Shown here: positions 8,732 through 16,642 of the stretch, in pieces | Position numbering within the stretch: position 1 is the first letter of the stretch | Layout: each line of letters begins with the position of its first letter | NCBI GenBank assembly: GCA_002840685.1 | Contig: PHBU01000021.1 | Span: 1 to 64,000 of the forward strand | DNA: 64,000 nucleotides | From: Chloroflexi bacterium HGW-Chloroflexi-6 | GTDB lineage: Bacteria > Chloroflexota > Anaerolineae > Anaerolineales > Villigracilaceae | Reading direction: 5' to 3' | Program-made: the position numbers and the translations under genes | Notes under the pieces: generated by a model | The model's input: the letters and a program-made list of their open reading frames with translations, nothing else | What the model was told of the DNA's origin: nothing | Database searches by the model: none

Positions 8732-9813
8732 ATGTTGATCGCGCGCGGGATGTCTTGCTTGGAAACGCCAAGCAGGAATTGCTCGAGTTCACCGTCTGGT
8801 ACACAGGTAGGTTGAGCTGCGAGATTGGTCATGCGATTGCGCAGCTCTTCCTGCTTCAGGTGCACATAGATGCTGTCTGTGATCTCCAGGCTCTCATGCA
8901 TCAGGTTGAGTGAAAGCGCCTTGTAGTCAGCCATCGTCCGGCAGTGTAGCAAGCCATAGGCGGCGTGCCCGTGGCGGAACTTGTGAGCCGAGCGGAAGGA
9001 AAGGTTTGCTTGTTCAAACAGCAGGCCCAGGCGTTTGTTCAGCCCAACGTTTCGGTTTTTGCCAGGGGTTTCACTTGAGAGTGTCTGTTCACCCCACTGG
9101 CTGTTGACCGGGGCGTACCAGGGCGATTCGGGCGGCAGGTTGGCACGCACATAATTATCCCAGGAACGCGCGACCGCGATCAGTTCGGGAATGTTGAACA
9201 TAAAGGTGGTTGCCTTCTTGCCATTTTTGGTTTTGACGCCCAACTCCGGCCACTGCTTGAGGGACAGGTCATCGAAGTTGATGGCCGAGATCGGTGACGT
9301 AACTGCCGCGCTGGCGCGCTCGCCGGTCAGGAACAGACGGGCAGCCATTGCCCGATCGCGCCAGTGAGCCAGATCATCCGCTTCTTCAGACAGGGTGGCC
9401 AGTTGGATGGTTTCATCCAGGCTGACGAATTCTGGCTCCCCGGTTGCTTGGGCTACATTTTTCTTGTTGAATTTGAGCTTTTGGATCCAGGCGGATGGCA
9501 GGCCGCGAAATTTCGCGGCCTGCGTCATTTTGCACCATTCGAAGAACTTGCGGGTGTTCTCGACGATCTTCTTGCGTGTTTCGCCTGCCAGCGGCGCACC
9601 CGACTCGTTCTTGACTTCGTCCAGATAAACGAAGAGATTTGGCTTGATCGTGTGAGCCTGGGTGAACGGAGTATCTGTCGCCCAGAGCAGCGGGTAACGC
9701 AGGTAGAAGCGATAGCGCTCGAGGGAGACTTGTGCGATTTGGCGTTCATCGCCGAGCTCTACCAGGTATTTTTTGACCAGAAGATAATTGTCGCGGTTAA
9801 CCAGCGCGTTCAT
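8707..9813 (-). CDS. Second tyrosine recombinase/integrase
   Basis: This 368-aa protein has an N-terminal core-binding domain and a catalytic half with Arg in TGERASAAV (about residue 165), HKFRHGHAAYGL, and LMHESLEITDSIYVHL, supplying the His and nucleophile Tyr. The motifs are more divergent than in the neighbouring integrase, but all key residues are present. GGAGG precedes the ATG, and the start overlaps the upstream zinc-ribbon gene by 17 nt, so the two are translated together. Its last eight codons lie in repeat copy 2. It probably belongs to a mobile element with the two small DNA-binding genes upstream. Confidence 0.85.
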   Translation of the reverse strand: MNALVNRDNYLLVKKYLVELGDERQIAQVSLERYRFYLRYPLLWATDTPFTQAHTIKPNLFVYLDEVKNESGAPLAGETRKKIVENTRKFFEWCKMTQAAKFRGLPSAWIQKLKFNKKNVAQATGEPEFVSLDETIQLATLSEEADDLAHWRDRAMAARLFLTGERASAAVTSPISAINFDDLSLKQWPELGVKTKNGKKATTFMFNIPELIAVARSWDNYVRANLPPESPWYAPVNSQWGEQTLSSETPGKNRNVGLNKRLGLLFEQANLSFRSAHKFRHGHAAYGLLHCRTMADYKALSLNLMHESLEITDSIYVHLKQEELRNRMTNLAAQPTCVPDGELEQFLLGVSKQDIPRAINILVNSLAK

Positions 9814-10183
9814 GCCGACCTCCGCGATTGATGGTACATCCGCAGTGCGGGCATGCGCCTTTGATGTGGATCAGCTTTCCCTTGATGGGAATTATCTCCG
9901 CATGAGCGAGTTCGACAACTTGTTTGCAGCGCAGGCAGTATGCCTGGTTGTCTGGCAGCCTGGCAGTCTTTTTCTGTTTGCGCTTGGATTGTACCCAATC
10001 GGCAAACAGACGTCCGTTGACCCACAGGTTGTTGCGTTCATCGCGATGGTGGGGTGCGCCTGCGGAAAGCCAGTCGCGCAGGGTGCGTTCGGGGACTTTT
10101 AATTCATCCGCGATTTCGCTGACTTTGTAGAGCATGGGGAGCAGGCCGGGAGCTTTGACGATGGCAGTATGCGGCAAATTCAT
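9797..10183 (-). CDS. Small helix-turn-helix/zinc-ribbon protein
   Basis: The 128-aa protein begins with a MerR/excisionase-like helix-turn-helix (YKVSEIADELKVPERTLRDWL, about residues 19-39) and ends with a four-cysteine zinc ribbon (CLRCKQ then CPHCGC). It is preceded by AAGGAG and overlaps the recombinase start. Its position suggests it directs or regulates recombination at a specific site, but this is inference; I do not recognise a named family. Confidence 0.65.
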   Translation of the reverse strand: MNLPHTAIVKAPGLLPMLYKVSEIADELKVPERTLRDWLSAGAPHHRDERNNLWVNGRLFADWVQSKRKQKKTARLPDNQAYCLRCKQVVELAHAEIIPIKGKLIHIKGACPHCGCTINRGGRHERAG

Positions 10184-10189
10184 CTACTG

Positions 10190-10390
10190 CTACTCCTTCG
10201 TCTCACTGGCTGGGCGGTACATGCCATTCAAATCGGAACGCTTGATGCGTATCAGTTTGACGCCAATGCGGTGGGCAGGCAGTTGGTTGGTGTCGATCAG
10301 CTTGTAAACGTAGCTGAGAGAAATGCACAGTTCTAGAGCGGCTTGTTTAGGAGTAAGCCATTCGTTATTTTTGGTTTTGGGGGAGAACAT
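10190..10390 (-). CDS. Excisionase-type helix-turn-helix protein
   Basis: The 66-aa product contains the excisionase/AlpA-like signature WLTPKQAALELCISLSYVY followed by a wing (AHRIGVKLIRIKRSDL). Such proteins bend DNA to control excision or act as element regulators. The ATG at 10390 is favoured over an in-frame start 17 codons upstream and an ATG at 10402, because the domain begins right after it, but the ribosome binding site (AAGGA, 11 nt away) does not settle the question. It is first in a three-gene leftward operon ending with the second integrase. Confidence 0.75.
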   Translation of the reverse strand: MFSPKTKNNEWLTPKQAALELCISLSYVYKLIDTNQLPAHRIGVKLIRIKRSDLNGMYRPASETKE

Positions 10391-10637
10391 AGCGAGGACC
10401 ATCCTTTCGGGATCATGGTTGAGACAGGAATCGGAATACAATCCGCTTGCGGGATGCAGCGGGGTCGGGCCCTGTGTCCTCGTTGTCGAATATTCTAAAG
10501 TAATAGCTGGTTGGATCGTGGTGGTTTTGGTAAGTCTTTTGAAAGCCCCCTGGCTTTTGGATACGGGCGAAGCCGTGTCCCATGTACAAAAATACCCATC
10601 GCCAAAAAGATCGGGTCAATGGGTAGTGTGCTTGTGG

Positions 10638-10673
10638 GTGGTTGGAGCCTTGAATTTACAAGGCTCCAACCAC
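10638..10673. repeat. Perfect 15-bp inverted repeat
   Basis: GTGGTTGGAGCCTTG and its exact complement CAAGGCTCCAACCAC flank the loop AATTTA. There is no T tract on either side, so it is not a standard terminator. It lies within the putative leader of the excisionase-integrase operon. Confidence 0.9.
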
Positions 10674-10920
10674 AGGTACTTGTCTTCTCGTTGTTTTCTC
10701 GTAGTAGGAACGCAGCCTGTAGCTTTGCGCTCCGGTGAACCTGTGGTTTTCCAGTATCGGTCTGATTGACCAGAAGTTGTATGTTTCAAGTAGTGGTGCG
10801 GTTGTGAAAATACCAGCGCTTTGGTGGCGCTGTAATTCAAGAAGTGGTTGTTTTTCTTGCTATTCTGCTGTTAAGGTGCCGATGTGAAGATGAAAATTCA
10901 CAGTTTGTATCGCTACTGAA

Positions 10921-10949
10921 AATATACCAACTGGCGGAAAGATTGTCAA
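10921..10949 (-). promoter_or_regulatory. Strong sigma70-type promoter for the excisionase-integrase operon
   Basis: On the minus strand TTGACA (10949-10944) is separated by exactly 17 nt from TATATT (10926-10921). The next leftward gene starts about 520 nt downstream, beyond several hairpins. Confidence 0.75.
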
Positions 10950-11118
10950 GCGAAACGAGATTGTATTTGTCACACCTGTTATACAGTTTTTAGCAAGGCT
11001 TGTTGATCCTTTGAGACAGTGTTTTCATAAAGTTGTTTGATATAACAACGATATTATTGCGATGGTGGCGATTTCCGCCCGAAACAATTTCCAGTAGGTT
11101 AGTTCTGCCGGTTTAGCG

Positions 11119-11886
11119 CTATTTTTTCAATCGCTGGGCGGTGATGACCAGATTTCCGCTGGAAGATGAATTGAAGATCGAGCCAGCCAGATCGCCGTAA
11201 CAGGTGATTGATTCAAAGCCTGCTCCTTGAAAAGAAGTCTGTAATTCTGCGGCAAGCAGCGGGCGTAGCTGGGTGCTACGAATGGACTGCGTCCAGACAC
11301 CTTCTGCCTCTCGGCGCAGGGTGACAACGTTGAAGGTCAGCTGGCCGTCTGGCTCGAAATCATAGAAACGCTGGAATAACCACTCGGTCTGATCTTCGCG
11401 GGCAGATTGCGGTTCCATCCAGCGCTGGTGGTTTGCCATAACCGAATCAAAATTGCGGTTCTGAATGATGACCAGCCCGCCGGGTTTGAGCACCAGGGCA
11501 AAATCGGCCAGGGCAGCGGATAAAAGTTCCGGGGAGAGAAGGTGCGGCAGAGAATTTCCCAGACAGAACAGCGCGTCGAAAGATTCCGGTCCAAAAGCGG
11601 CGGACAGTTCCCCAAATCCAGCGGTCTTGAACGGGATTTGAAGTCCAACAGCTTGTGAATTTTCCATGGCGCGGGCAATCATCCCGGCGCTCAAATCTGC
11701 CCCGGCAGCATCGAATCCAGCCTGGGACAGCGCAAGAGTGTGCATCCCGGTACCACAGGCGGCATCCAGTACGCTTTTTGCGCCAATCGCGCGCAATTGA
11801 CCTGTTAAAAAGGGAATTTCGAGCGCCAAGCGGCCCGGCCAATTTACAAAGTGATCATAATCGGAACTAAAGGTGTCATAGAACAT
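11119..11886 (-). CDS. Class I SAM-dependent methyltransferase
   Basis: The 255-aa cytoplasmic protein has motif I VLDAACGTGMHTLAL (about residues 39-53), an acidic second strand (GADLSAGMI) and motif III around FDALFCLGNSLPHL, the Rossmann pattern of small-molecule or protein methyltransferases. It is monocistronic. No Shine-Dalgarno is seen; a TATGAT hexamer lies exactly six bases before the ATG, suggesting a leaderless mRNA. The methyl acceptor is unknown. Confidence 0.85.
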   Translation of the reverse strand: MFYDTFSSDYDHFVNWPGRLALEIPFLTGQLRAIGAKSVLDAACGTGMHTLALSQAGFDAAGADLSAGMIARAMENSQAVGLQIPFKTAGFGELSAAFGPESFDALFCLGNSLPHLLSPELLSAALADFALVLKPGGLVIIQNRNFDSVMANHQRWMEPQSAREDQTEWLFQRFYDFEPDGQLTFNVVTLRREAEGVWTQSIRSTQLRPLLAAELQTSFQGAGFESITCYGDLAGSIFNSSSSGNLVITAQRLKK

Positions 11887-11892
11887 GCTTTA

Positions 11893-11898
11893 ATCATA
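11893..11898 (-). promoter_or_regulatory. -10 element giving a probable leaderless mRNA
   Basis: TATGAT on the minus strand is followed by six bases and then the methyltransferase ATG. No good -35 is visible, and part of the expected region lies in the adjacent inverted repeat. Confidence 0.4.
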
Positions 11899-11910
11899 CC
11901 TTGATTGATG

Positions 11911-11953
11911 GATTCATTCCCCAAATCCCTGAGTGGAATTTGGGGAATGAATC
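11911..11953. repeat. 16-bp inverted repeat after nirS (possible terminator)
   Basis: GATTCATTCCCCAAAT pairs perfectly with ATTTGGGGAATGAATC across an 11-nt loop, just past the nirS stop. A T tract is missing, so termination is possible but unproven. Confidence 0.55.
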
Positions 11954-11963
11954 GGTTTGAGGG

Positions 11964-14372
11964 TTAATAGATATCGTTTACCGTGTTGTTGACGTTAAAT
12001 TTACCGGTCGGTGTAATCAAGTTGTCGATGCGGTGCTTCTCTTCGAGCGTGGCATCGTCATAAATAACGAGTGCGCCGGTTTCGCCGGGTATGGCAGCGT
12101 CGCCCCATAGGCTGACCCAAACTTCGGTGCCATCCTGGTTGTACTCAAAGTGGACAGCGCGCCCGTAGCTGCCAACTTCCCAGCACTTGTAAACCTGGGT
12201 AGGATCAGATTTGGCGATGACGCAGATGGTGCGCGCCAGCACCGGATCAGAGTTGAGGGTCATATCAACCCAGATCCACTGGCTCTTGGGGTGGGTTTTG
12301 ATGAACAAGCTGCCAGAGCCAGGCAGGGGAGTGGTACGCACATTTTTCCAGGCGTTGGCAGCAAACCCAACAGGGTCAGTCCCGACCGAGATAACAGATG
12401 CCTCGCCCAGGTGAGGCGTGCTCCAGACCGGGCCAAATTCCGGGTCAATCCAGTTCGCTCCGCGTCCGGGGTGTGGTACTGCGCCCACATCCGCAATGCC
12501 TGCCAGTTCACCGGTCTTCAAATCCACCACTGCAATCTTGTTGGACTGATTGGCCGCTACCAGGAAGTAGCGATGGGTTGAATCCAGGCCGCCATCGTGC
12601 AGGAACAGGGCGGCATTGATCATCTTGATGGTCGGATTCATCGGATCAGTGTAGTTCACAATCCAGATCTGTCCGGTTTCCTTGACATTCACAATCCACT
12701 CCGGCTTGTACTCGGAGGCCAGGATGGCAGCCACACGCGGCTCGGGGTGATAGGTGCCGGTGTCAAAGGTGTAACTGCGGCTTGAGACAACCTTCATCGG
12801 TTCGAGCGTTTGTCCATCGAGAATGGCGAAGTGCGGCGGCCAATAGCAACCTGTTATCGCATACTTGTCGCGGAAATCGCCCTCGGGACCTTCATATTTG
12901 CTGACTTCCACCGAGCGGGCATCGTAACAAGTCTGCACGCGCGCCACCACTTCGGGTTTTTCCATCCACAGGTCGATCAGCGCCAAACGGCCATCGCGCC
13001 CGGTAACGTAGGCGTAGCGTCCGCTGGCCGACATGCGTGTGATATGGACCGCATAACCACTGTCGACCGTGCTGACAATTTCATAGGTATCGCCATCGAT
13101 GATTGCCACCTGCCCGGCATCGCGCAGGGTGACAATAAAATAGTTGTTGATGTTGCGCTGGGTCTGTGGGCTGGTTGGGCGTTCGGCCACCGGTGTAATC
13201 AACTGCCACGAGTCCTTCATCTCTTGCAGCGAGAGTTCGGGCGGGGTGGGTGGTTCATTTTGCAGGAATTTGGCCATAATTTCGGTTTCAGCCTGGGTCA
13301 AAACGCCCTGTTTGCCCCATTCGGGCATGCCGCGGGTGGTGCCGTTGAAAATAATCGCGGCCAGGCCGAGCGTGCCTTTGGGCAGGGTCTTATCTGGGGT
13401 TAAGGCCGGGCCGGTTGCACCTTTTCTTAAAGTTCCATGACAACCCGCGCAGCGTTGAAAGAAGGTTTGCTTAGCCCATTCAAATTCTTCGGCAGTCAAG
13501 CTGGGTGCATCACCCATGGGCGCTACAGAAGCGGACTCGCCCGTGCTGGCTTCCGTTACTGGGGCAGTTGCTCCGCCCGGCAGCGCAGCCAAGTACTTGA
13601 CCACGGCTTCGAGTTCCTCCGTGCCCAGAACCTGGGCGAGCGAAGCTGGCATTAATCCTGCGCCACATGGGCCGGTCGGGCAGTCTGGGGCAAGAAAAGC
13701 ATCTGGAGTCTGGATCGATTCGAGCAGGAAATCTTCGGTGGTTTTGGCCATGCCGGTATATTCCCCGCTTTCTAGACGGGTTTTCACCACTGCCCCGATT
13801 TCGCTTAGGTTGGGGCCGATCGCGCCTGCACCAGCGACCCCGGGGATGGTATGACAGGCAGTGCAGCCACCCTTCTGGAAGGCAGCGATTGCCAGTTCCT
13901 TGTCATACAAACCAGGGTCAGCCGGGGCAGATGGTTCACTCGCTTGCGACGTAGCCGGTTTGCTTTGGCCATCAATCGCAATTTTGCCTTTCATGCCCAA
14001 TTCAGCATTGTTATCGAGCGGGTCGTAATATTCAATTTCGTTCAGGTGACTTGGCAGGGTAAAGCTCACGGAAGCGATCTGGCCCTTTTCGCTGACAACA
14101 TCCGTCTTGGCCCGAACATCTTTGATGGCAAGCTGTTGGCGTGCATACCCGCCATTGATCAGAGTAATCGTGATTGTCTCACCAGGGTTGGCGGTCAGGG
14201 TTGGGTTGCTTTGACCGTTGATATTATCCCCAACGCCTAGAAAAACGAACTTTTCACCATCCATACCCGTTGTCAGGATATACTCGCGAGTGCTGGGGGG
14301 CTGAGAACCGCCGCACGCAGCCAAAATAACGGCAAAAAATAGGAATAACAACCCCAATCTAATTAGTTTCAT
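11964..14372 (-). CDS. nirS: Cytochrome cd1 nitrite reductase, multidomain lipoprotein
   Basis: This 802-aa protein should reduce nitrite to nitric oxide outside the membrane. It starts with a lipoprotein signal (lipobox LAAC, Cys20), then a cupredoxin-like domain (about 30-135) lacking the Cys expected of a type 1 copper site. A first cytochrome c domain follows (CTACH at 170-174), then the NirS cytochrome c domain (CAGCH at 308-312, with a Met in RGMPEWG as possible axial ligand) and the d1-heme propeller. Heme d1 contacts are conserved: VHITRMSASGRYAYVTGRD (His 443), HDGG and PHPGRGAN, matching the proximal and catalytic histidines of known NirS. Typical NirS is near 560 aa, so the two N-terminal domains are extra. 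AAGGAG precedes the ATG. It follows a DUF1858 gene by 3 nt. Confidence 0.93.
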   Translation of the reverse strand: MKLIRLGLLFLFFAVILAACGGSQPPSTREYILTTGMDGEKFVFLGVGDNINGQSNPTLTANPGETITITLINGGYARQQLAIKDVRAKTDVVSEKGQIASVSFTLPSHLNEIEYYDPLDNNAELGMKGKIAIDGQSKPATSQASEPSAPADPGLYDKELAIAAFQKGGCTACHTIPGVAGAGAIGPNLSEIGAVVKTRLESGEYTGMAKTTEDFLLESIQTPDAFLAPDCPTGPCGAGLMPASLAQVLGTEELEAVVKYLAALPGGATAPVTEASTGESASVAPMGDAPSLTAEEFEWAKQTFFQRCAGCHGTLRKGATGPALTPDKTLPKGTLGLAAIIFNGTTRGMPEWGKQGVLTQAETEIMAKFLQNEPPTPPELSLQEMKDSWQLITPVAERPTSPQTQRNINNYFIVTLRDAGQVAIIDGDTYEIVSTVDSGYAVHITRMSASGRYAYVTGRDGRLALIDLWMEKPEVVARVQTCYDARSVEVSKYEGPEGDFRDKYAITGCYWPPHFAILDGQTLEPMKVVSSRSYTFDTGTYHPEPRVAAILASEYKPEWIVNVKETGQIWIVNYTDPMNPTIKMINAALFLHDGGLDSTHRYFLVAANQSNKIAVVDLKTGELAGIADVGAVPHPGRGANWIDPEFGPVWSTPHLGEASVISVGTDPVGFAANAWKNVRTTPLPGSGSLFIKTHPKSQWIWVDMTLNSDPVLARTICVIAKSDPTQVYKCWEVGSYGRAVHFEYNQDGTEVWVSLWGDAAIPGETGALVIYDDATLEEKHRIDNLITPTGKFNVNNTVNDIY

Positions 14373-14375
14373 ACA

Positions 14376-14591
14376 CTACTCCTTGTTTGAAATTATTATG
14401 GCTTGGCCAAGCTTTTCAAGTAACAGGCTGATTGGCAGTTCATAGGATGATGCAACTTCTGCAAGGGTGCAGAAGCGTTCCAGGTGACAACCTACACAAT
14501 CGGTTTTTAAGGCCAGAAATACAGCCACTGTTTGCGGGTAGGTTTTCATTACATCTTCTGCTGTCCAGGTTGCGTCGATAGTTTTTCCCAT
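14376..14591 (-). CDS. Small DUF1858 (redox disulfide-type) protein upstream of nirS
   Basis: The 71-aa protein matches the DUF1858 family (AEDVMKTYPQTVAVF then CVGCH and LAEVASSYELPISLLL), found at the N termini of ScdA/hybrid-cluster-associated proteins and linked with nitrosative stress. The CxxC pair is at residues 32-35. A longer reading frame upstream is rejected: the ATG at 14591 begins exactly where the domain does and six bases after a -10-like hexamer, implying a leaderless mRNA. It is co-transcribed with nirS. Confidence 0.8.
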   Translation of the reverse strand: MGKTIDATWTAEDVMKTYPQTVAVFLALKTDCVGCHLERFCTLAEVASSYELPISLLLEKLGQAIIISNKE

Positions 14592-14597
14592 ACCCAA

Positions 14598-14639
14598 ACT
14601 GTAACAAAAATAGCCGAATTCTTTATTGCGCAAGCGCAA
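14598..14639 (-). promoter_or_regulatory. CRP/FNR-type site TTGCG-N4-CGCAA with -10, nirS promoter
   Basis: The perfect palindrome TTGCGCAAGCGCAA occupies 14626-14639. On the minus strand the hexamer TACAGT (14603-14598) begins 29.5 nt from the palindrome centre, which puts the site near -41.5, the class II activator position. The predicted start coincides with the DUF1858 ATG. Confidence 0.7.
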
Positions 14640-14721
14640 AGAACAATCAGGAACATTCCATTCTCGCCAATGATTTGACCGGTATGTGGCTTTAGCCGTT
14701 ATGCTTGTACTTGTCAGTAAT

Positions 14722-14756
14722 AAAAAAAGAAGAGCCGCCAAAATTTTGGCGGCTCT
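14722..14756 (-). terminator. Rho-independent terminator after the crp-like gene
   Basis: AGAGCCGCCAAAA and TTTTGGCGGCTCT form a perfect 13-bp palindrome. On the minus strand it is followed by TCTTTTTTTATT. Confidence 0.92.
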
Positions 14757-14779
14757 CTAACCTTTATTTTCTGCCTATT

Positions 14780-15490
14780 TTATGCGTCATCCAATCCCTC
14801 AGCCAGTCTCACCAGTCCGTGTGGATTTGTGATTATCACGCATTCGCGCTTACTCGTCAGGTATCCCTTTTTCTCCCAGGCACTTAATGTTCGGCTGATC
14901 GTGTAGATTGTAGTTCCAGTCATTTCTGCCAGTTCTTGCCGCGAAAACTGCAATTCGATCAACACTCCCTGTTCTACTCTCTTGCCAGTTTGGCTTGCCA
15001 GCCTTAATAACACATGGCCAATGCGTTGCTCAGCACGCTCTGTGGCAAGCTCGCGGTAGCGTTCTTGTATCTCCTGGATATAACCCGTCATCAATTTCAT
15101 CATACCGAAAGATAGATGTGGACGGGTTTCTAGCATGTGGCCAAAAACGGCGCTTTCGATTGCAATTGCCACGCTGTCTTCCAGGGCCTGGGCGCAGGCA
15201 GGATAGACAGCGTTTGGCTGCACAGCGCCGATGGCCCCAAACAATTGACCCGGAACCAGCGTCCGTAGGTTAACCTGCTGCCCATCCGGGGCGATCTGGC
15301 ATAGCTTAGCGCGACCAGTCAGCATGATATACAGATACTCGGCGTTGTCGCCCTGAAAAAAGAAAAAGCCGCCTTCCTCCACGGCGCGGGCAATGCCCAG
15401 GCGGGCAATCGCGCGAATGTCATCATCGCTGGCGGCTTTCAAGACCGCAACGCGGCGAATGGCAGATTCAAAAAGGGATGTAGTACTCAT
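14780..15490 (-). CDS. CRP/FNR-family transcription regulator (first of four)
   Basis: The 236-aa protein has an N-terminal cyclic-nucleotide-binding-type beta roll (about 10-120), a dimerisation helix, and a C-terminal winged helix (FSRQELAEMTGTTIYTISRTL). The four-Cys cluster of FNR is absent, so it is not an iron-sulfur oxygen sensor of that kind; heme or another ligand is possible. The residue matching FNR Glu209 in the recognition helix is Tyr, so its DNA site may differ from TTGAT. It is the last gene of the nnrS operon and stands immediately upstream of the nirS promoter. Confidence 0.88.
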   Translation of the reverse strand: MSTTSLFESAIRRVAVLKAASDDDIRAIARLGIARAVEEGGFFFFQGDNAEYLYIMLTGRAKLCQIAPDGQQVNLRTLVPGQLFGAIGAVQPNAVYPACAQALEDSVAIAIESAVFGHMLETRPHLSFGMMKLMTGYIQEIQERYRELATERAEQRIGHVLLRLASQTGKRVEQGVLIELQFSRQELAEMTGTTIYTISRTLSAWEKKGYLTSKRECVIITNPHGLVRLAEGLDDA

Positions 15491-15514
15491 CCCATTAACT
15501 ATACTGCAACTTCT

Positions 15515-15940
15515 CTAAATCGGGTCTTTTAAGTTCGGGAATTTGAGAGGGTAAATCCGCTGCCAGTTGCCCAGCACAAACGCCATCAGACCAAGGGTTT
15601 GCAGGGCGCGAGCCAATGGTTGGAACCAAGAAAGAACTACGAGTGGTGCCAGAGAATATGTGAGAATCCCCAGGTTGATCAGGATAAAAGCGGCCCAACT
15701 CCAATATTCATCACCGCGCGGGGAACTGCTGGCAAAACGAGGCAGAATCCAAAAAGCCACACCCAAGGCTAATTGGGTCAGCCAGCCGATGATGACAAAT
15801 TCGATGTGCGCCGGGATCAAAGCCCAAAGCCAGGGCGCGAAGGGAATGCCCTTGTTGGCGAGAATCAGCGCACCAAAGGTAAAGCCTAGAAAGAGATAAA
15901 TCAACGAGGCGCGGATAAAAAGGCGGCTGAGTTGGGGCAT
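15515..15940 (-). CDS. Small four-helix membrane protein with conserved His (paralogue pair)
   Basis: The 141-aa protein has about four hydrophobic helices and the motif HIEFVIIGWLTQLALGVAFWILPR in the second. The preceding gene (15940-16344) has the matching HLLTFGWLTQLIFGIAIWMFP, so the two are tandem paralogues. The motif recalls single helices of NnrS and heme-copper oxidase-like proteins, where His binds heme. The start overlaps the upstream stop by 1 nt. Function is unknown; nitric oxide handling is suggested only by the nnrS neighbour. Confidence 0.7.
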   Translation of the reverse strand: MPQLSRLFIRASLIYLFLGFTFGALILANKGIPFAPWLWALIPAHIEFVIIGWLTQLALGVAFWILPRFASSSPRGDEYWSWAAFILINLGILTYSLAPLVVLSWFQPLARALQTLGLMAFVLGNWQRIYPLKFPNLKDPI

Positions 15941-16344
15941 TATTTGCCTCGCACGCGCGACCAGACATTGGCGATGAAGCCCAGCCCGGCCAACCATTGC
16001 AGCAAGGCGGCCAGCACCAGCATCCAGCCACCAAGGATGGATGGGGCAATTCCCTGGAGTGGTTCAAAAATCACCCGGAGTAGCAGACCAGTATTCAGGC
16101 TGACAAAGATACCCCAGCCGAGCCACTCCGGGCCGCGCGGCTGGGCTTTGTTGTAGACCGGGAACATCCAGATGGCGATGCCAAAAATCAACTGGGTCAG
16201 CCAGCCAAAGGTTAGCAGGTGCAAGTAAACAGGAAAAACCCCGGATATTCCCAGGTCTGGAATCTGCTGCCAGACCCCGGCTACCAGGCCGAGAATGAGG
16301 GAAATTAAGGAGGCTTTGACAAACCAACGGGTGAGAGTGGGCAT
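15940..16344 (-). CDS. Small four-helix membrane protein with conserved His (paralogue pair)
   Basis: The 134-aa protein has four predicted helices. Helix 2 carries HLLTFGWLTQLIFGIAIW followed by MFP, sharing the H-x5-GWLTQL-x2-G pattern with the downstream gene. It starts 1 nt after the upstream stop, so it is part of the tightly packed nnrS operon. I recognise no named family. A heme- or NO-related membrane role is inference from the histidine and the context. Confidence 0.7.
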   Translation of the reverse strand: MPTLTRWFVKASLISLILGLVAGVWQQIPDLGISGVFPVYLHLLTFGWLTQLIFGIAIWMFPVYNKAQPRGPEWLGWGIFVSLNTGLLLRVIFEPLQGIAPSILGGWMLVLAALLQWLAGLGFIANVWSRVRGK

Positions 16345-16345
16345 A

Positions 16346-16642
16346 CTATTCCTTAAAGAGCGTTTTCCAGCAGGCCGGGCTGCCTGCCAATAAGGTTAAT
16401 CCACTGATTTCAGGTGGATTGCAAGGTTGGGCGGCAAAGGCCAGAGCAATTTTTGTCGCGGCGGGCGAGAAGTAAGCAGTGACTTCACAGTGCATTGCTC
16501 CCGGTTCCTGCCGGGTAAACACGGCCATGGCAGGCGGACGCTCCGCGGCGGCAAACACGGGCTGAAAGATTTGTTCAATTTCAGCCGTGTAAATGGAGGC
16601 CGAGAGGGCGTCCCCTAGGGGTTTGGAATACCAGACGTTCAT
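16346..16642 (-). CDS. Conserved small protein in the nnrS operon, function unknown
   Basis: This 98-aa soluble protein starts at the ATG at 16642, which overlaps the nnrS stop by 4 nt. The body (MNVWYSKPLGDALSASIYTA at the start, later TRQEPGAMHCEVTAYF and CNPPEIS) shows no transmembrane helix or known motif. Translational coupling with nnrS and with the small membrane protein behind it suggests an accessory part of the same system. Confidence 0.6.
   Translation of the reverse strand: MNVWYSKPLGDALSASIYTAEIEQIFQPVFAAAERPPAMAVFTRQEPGAMHCEVTAYFSPAATKIALAFAAQPCNPPEISGLTLLAGSPACWKTLFKE

Larger units (their letters stand above)
10391..11118. other. Structured non-coding leader of the excisionase-integrase operon
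   Basis: No convincing gene is present. Several hairpins are visible: GGATACGG/CCGTGTCC at 10559-10580 (one mismatch), TACCCAT/ATGGGTA further on, a perfect 15-bp stem at 10638-10673, and CAGCGC/GCGCTG at 10814-10832. A strong minus-strand promoter lies at 10921-10949, so most of this stretch would be a leader RNA of about 520 nt. The remainder to 11118 shows nothing further. Short leftward reading frames exist but look non-coding. Confidence 0.55.

Noticed and set aside
10413-10840. Two short leftward frames in the structured leader as genes
   Set aside because: They lack ribosome binding sites and domain features, and cross strong hairpins.
7510-11118. A duplicated tRNA 3' end as the second attachment site
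   Set aside because: No second copy of the tRNA end was found by reading through to the methyltransferase gene.
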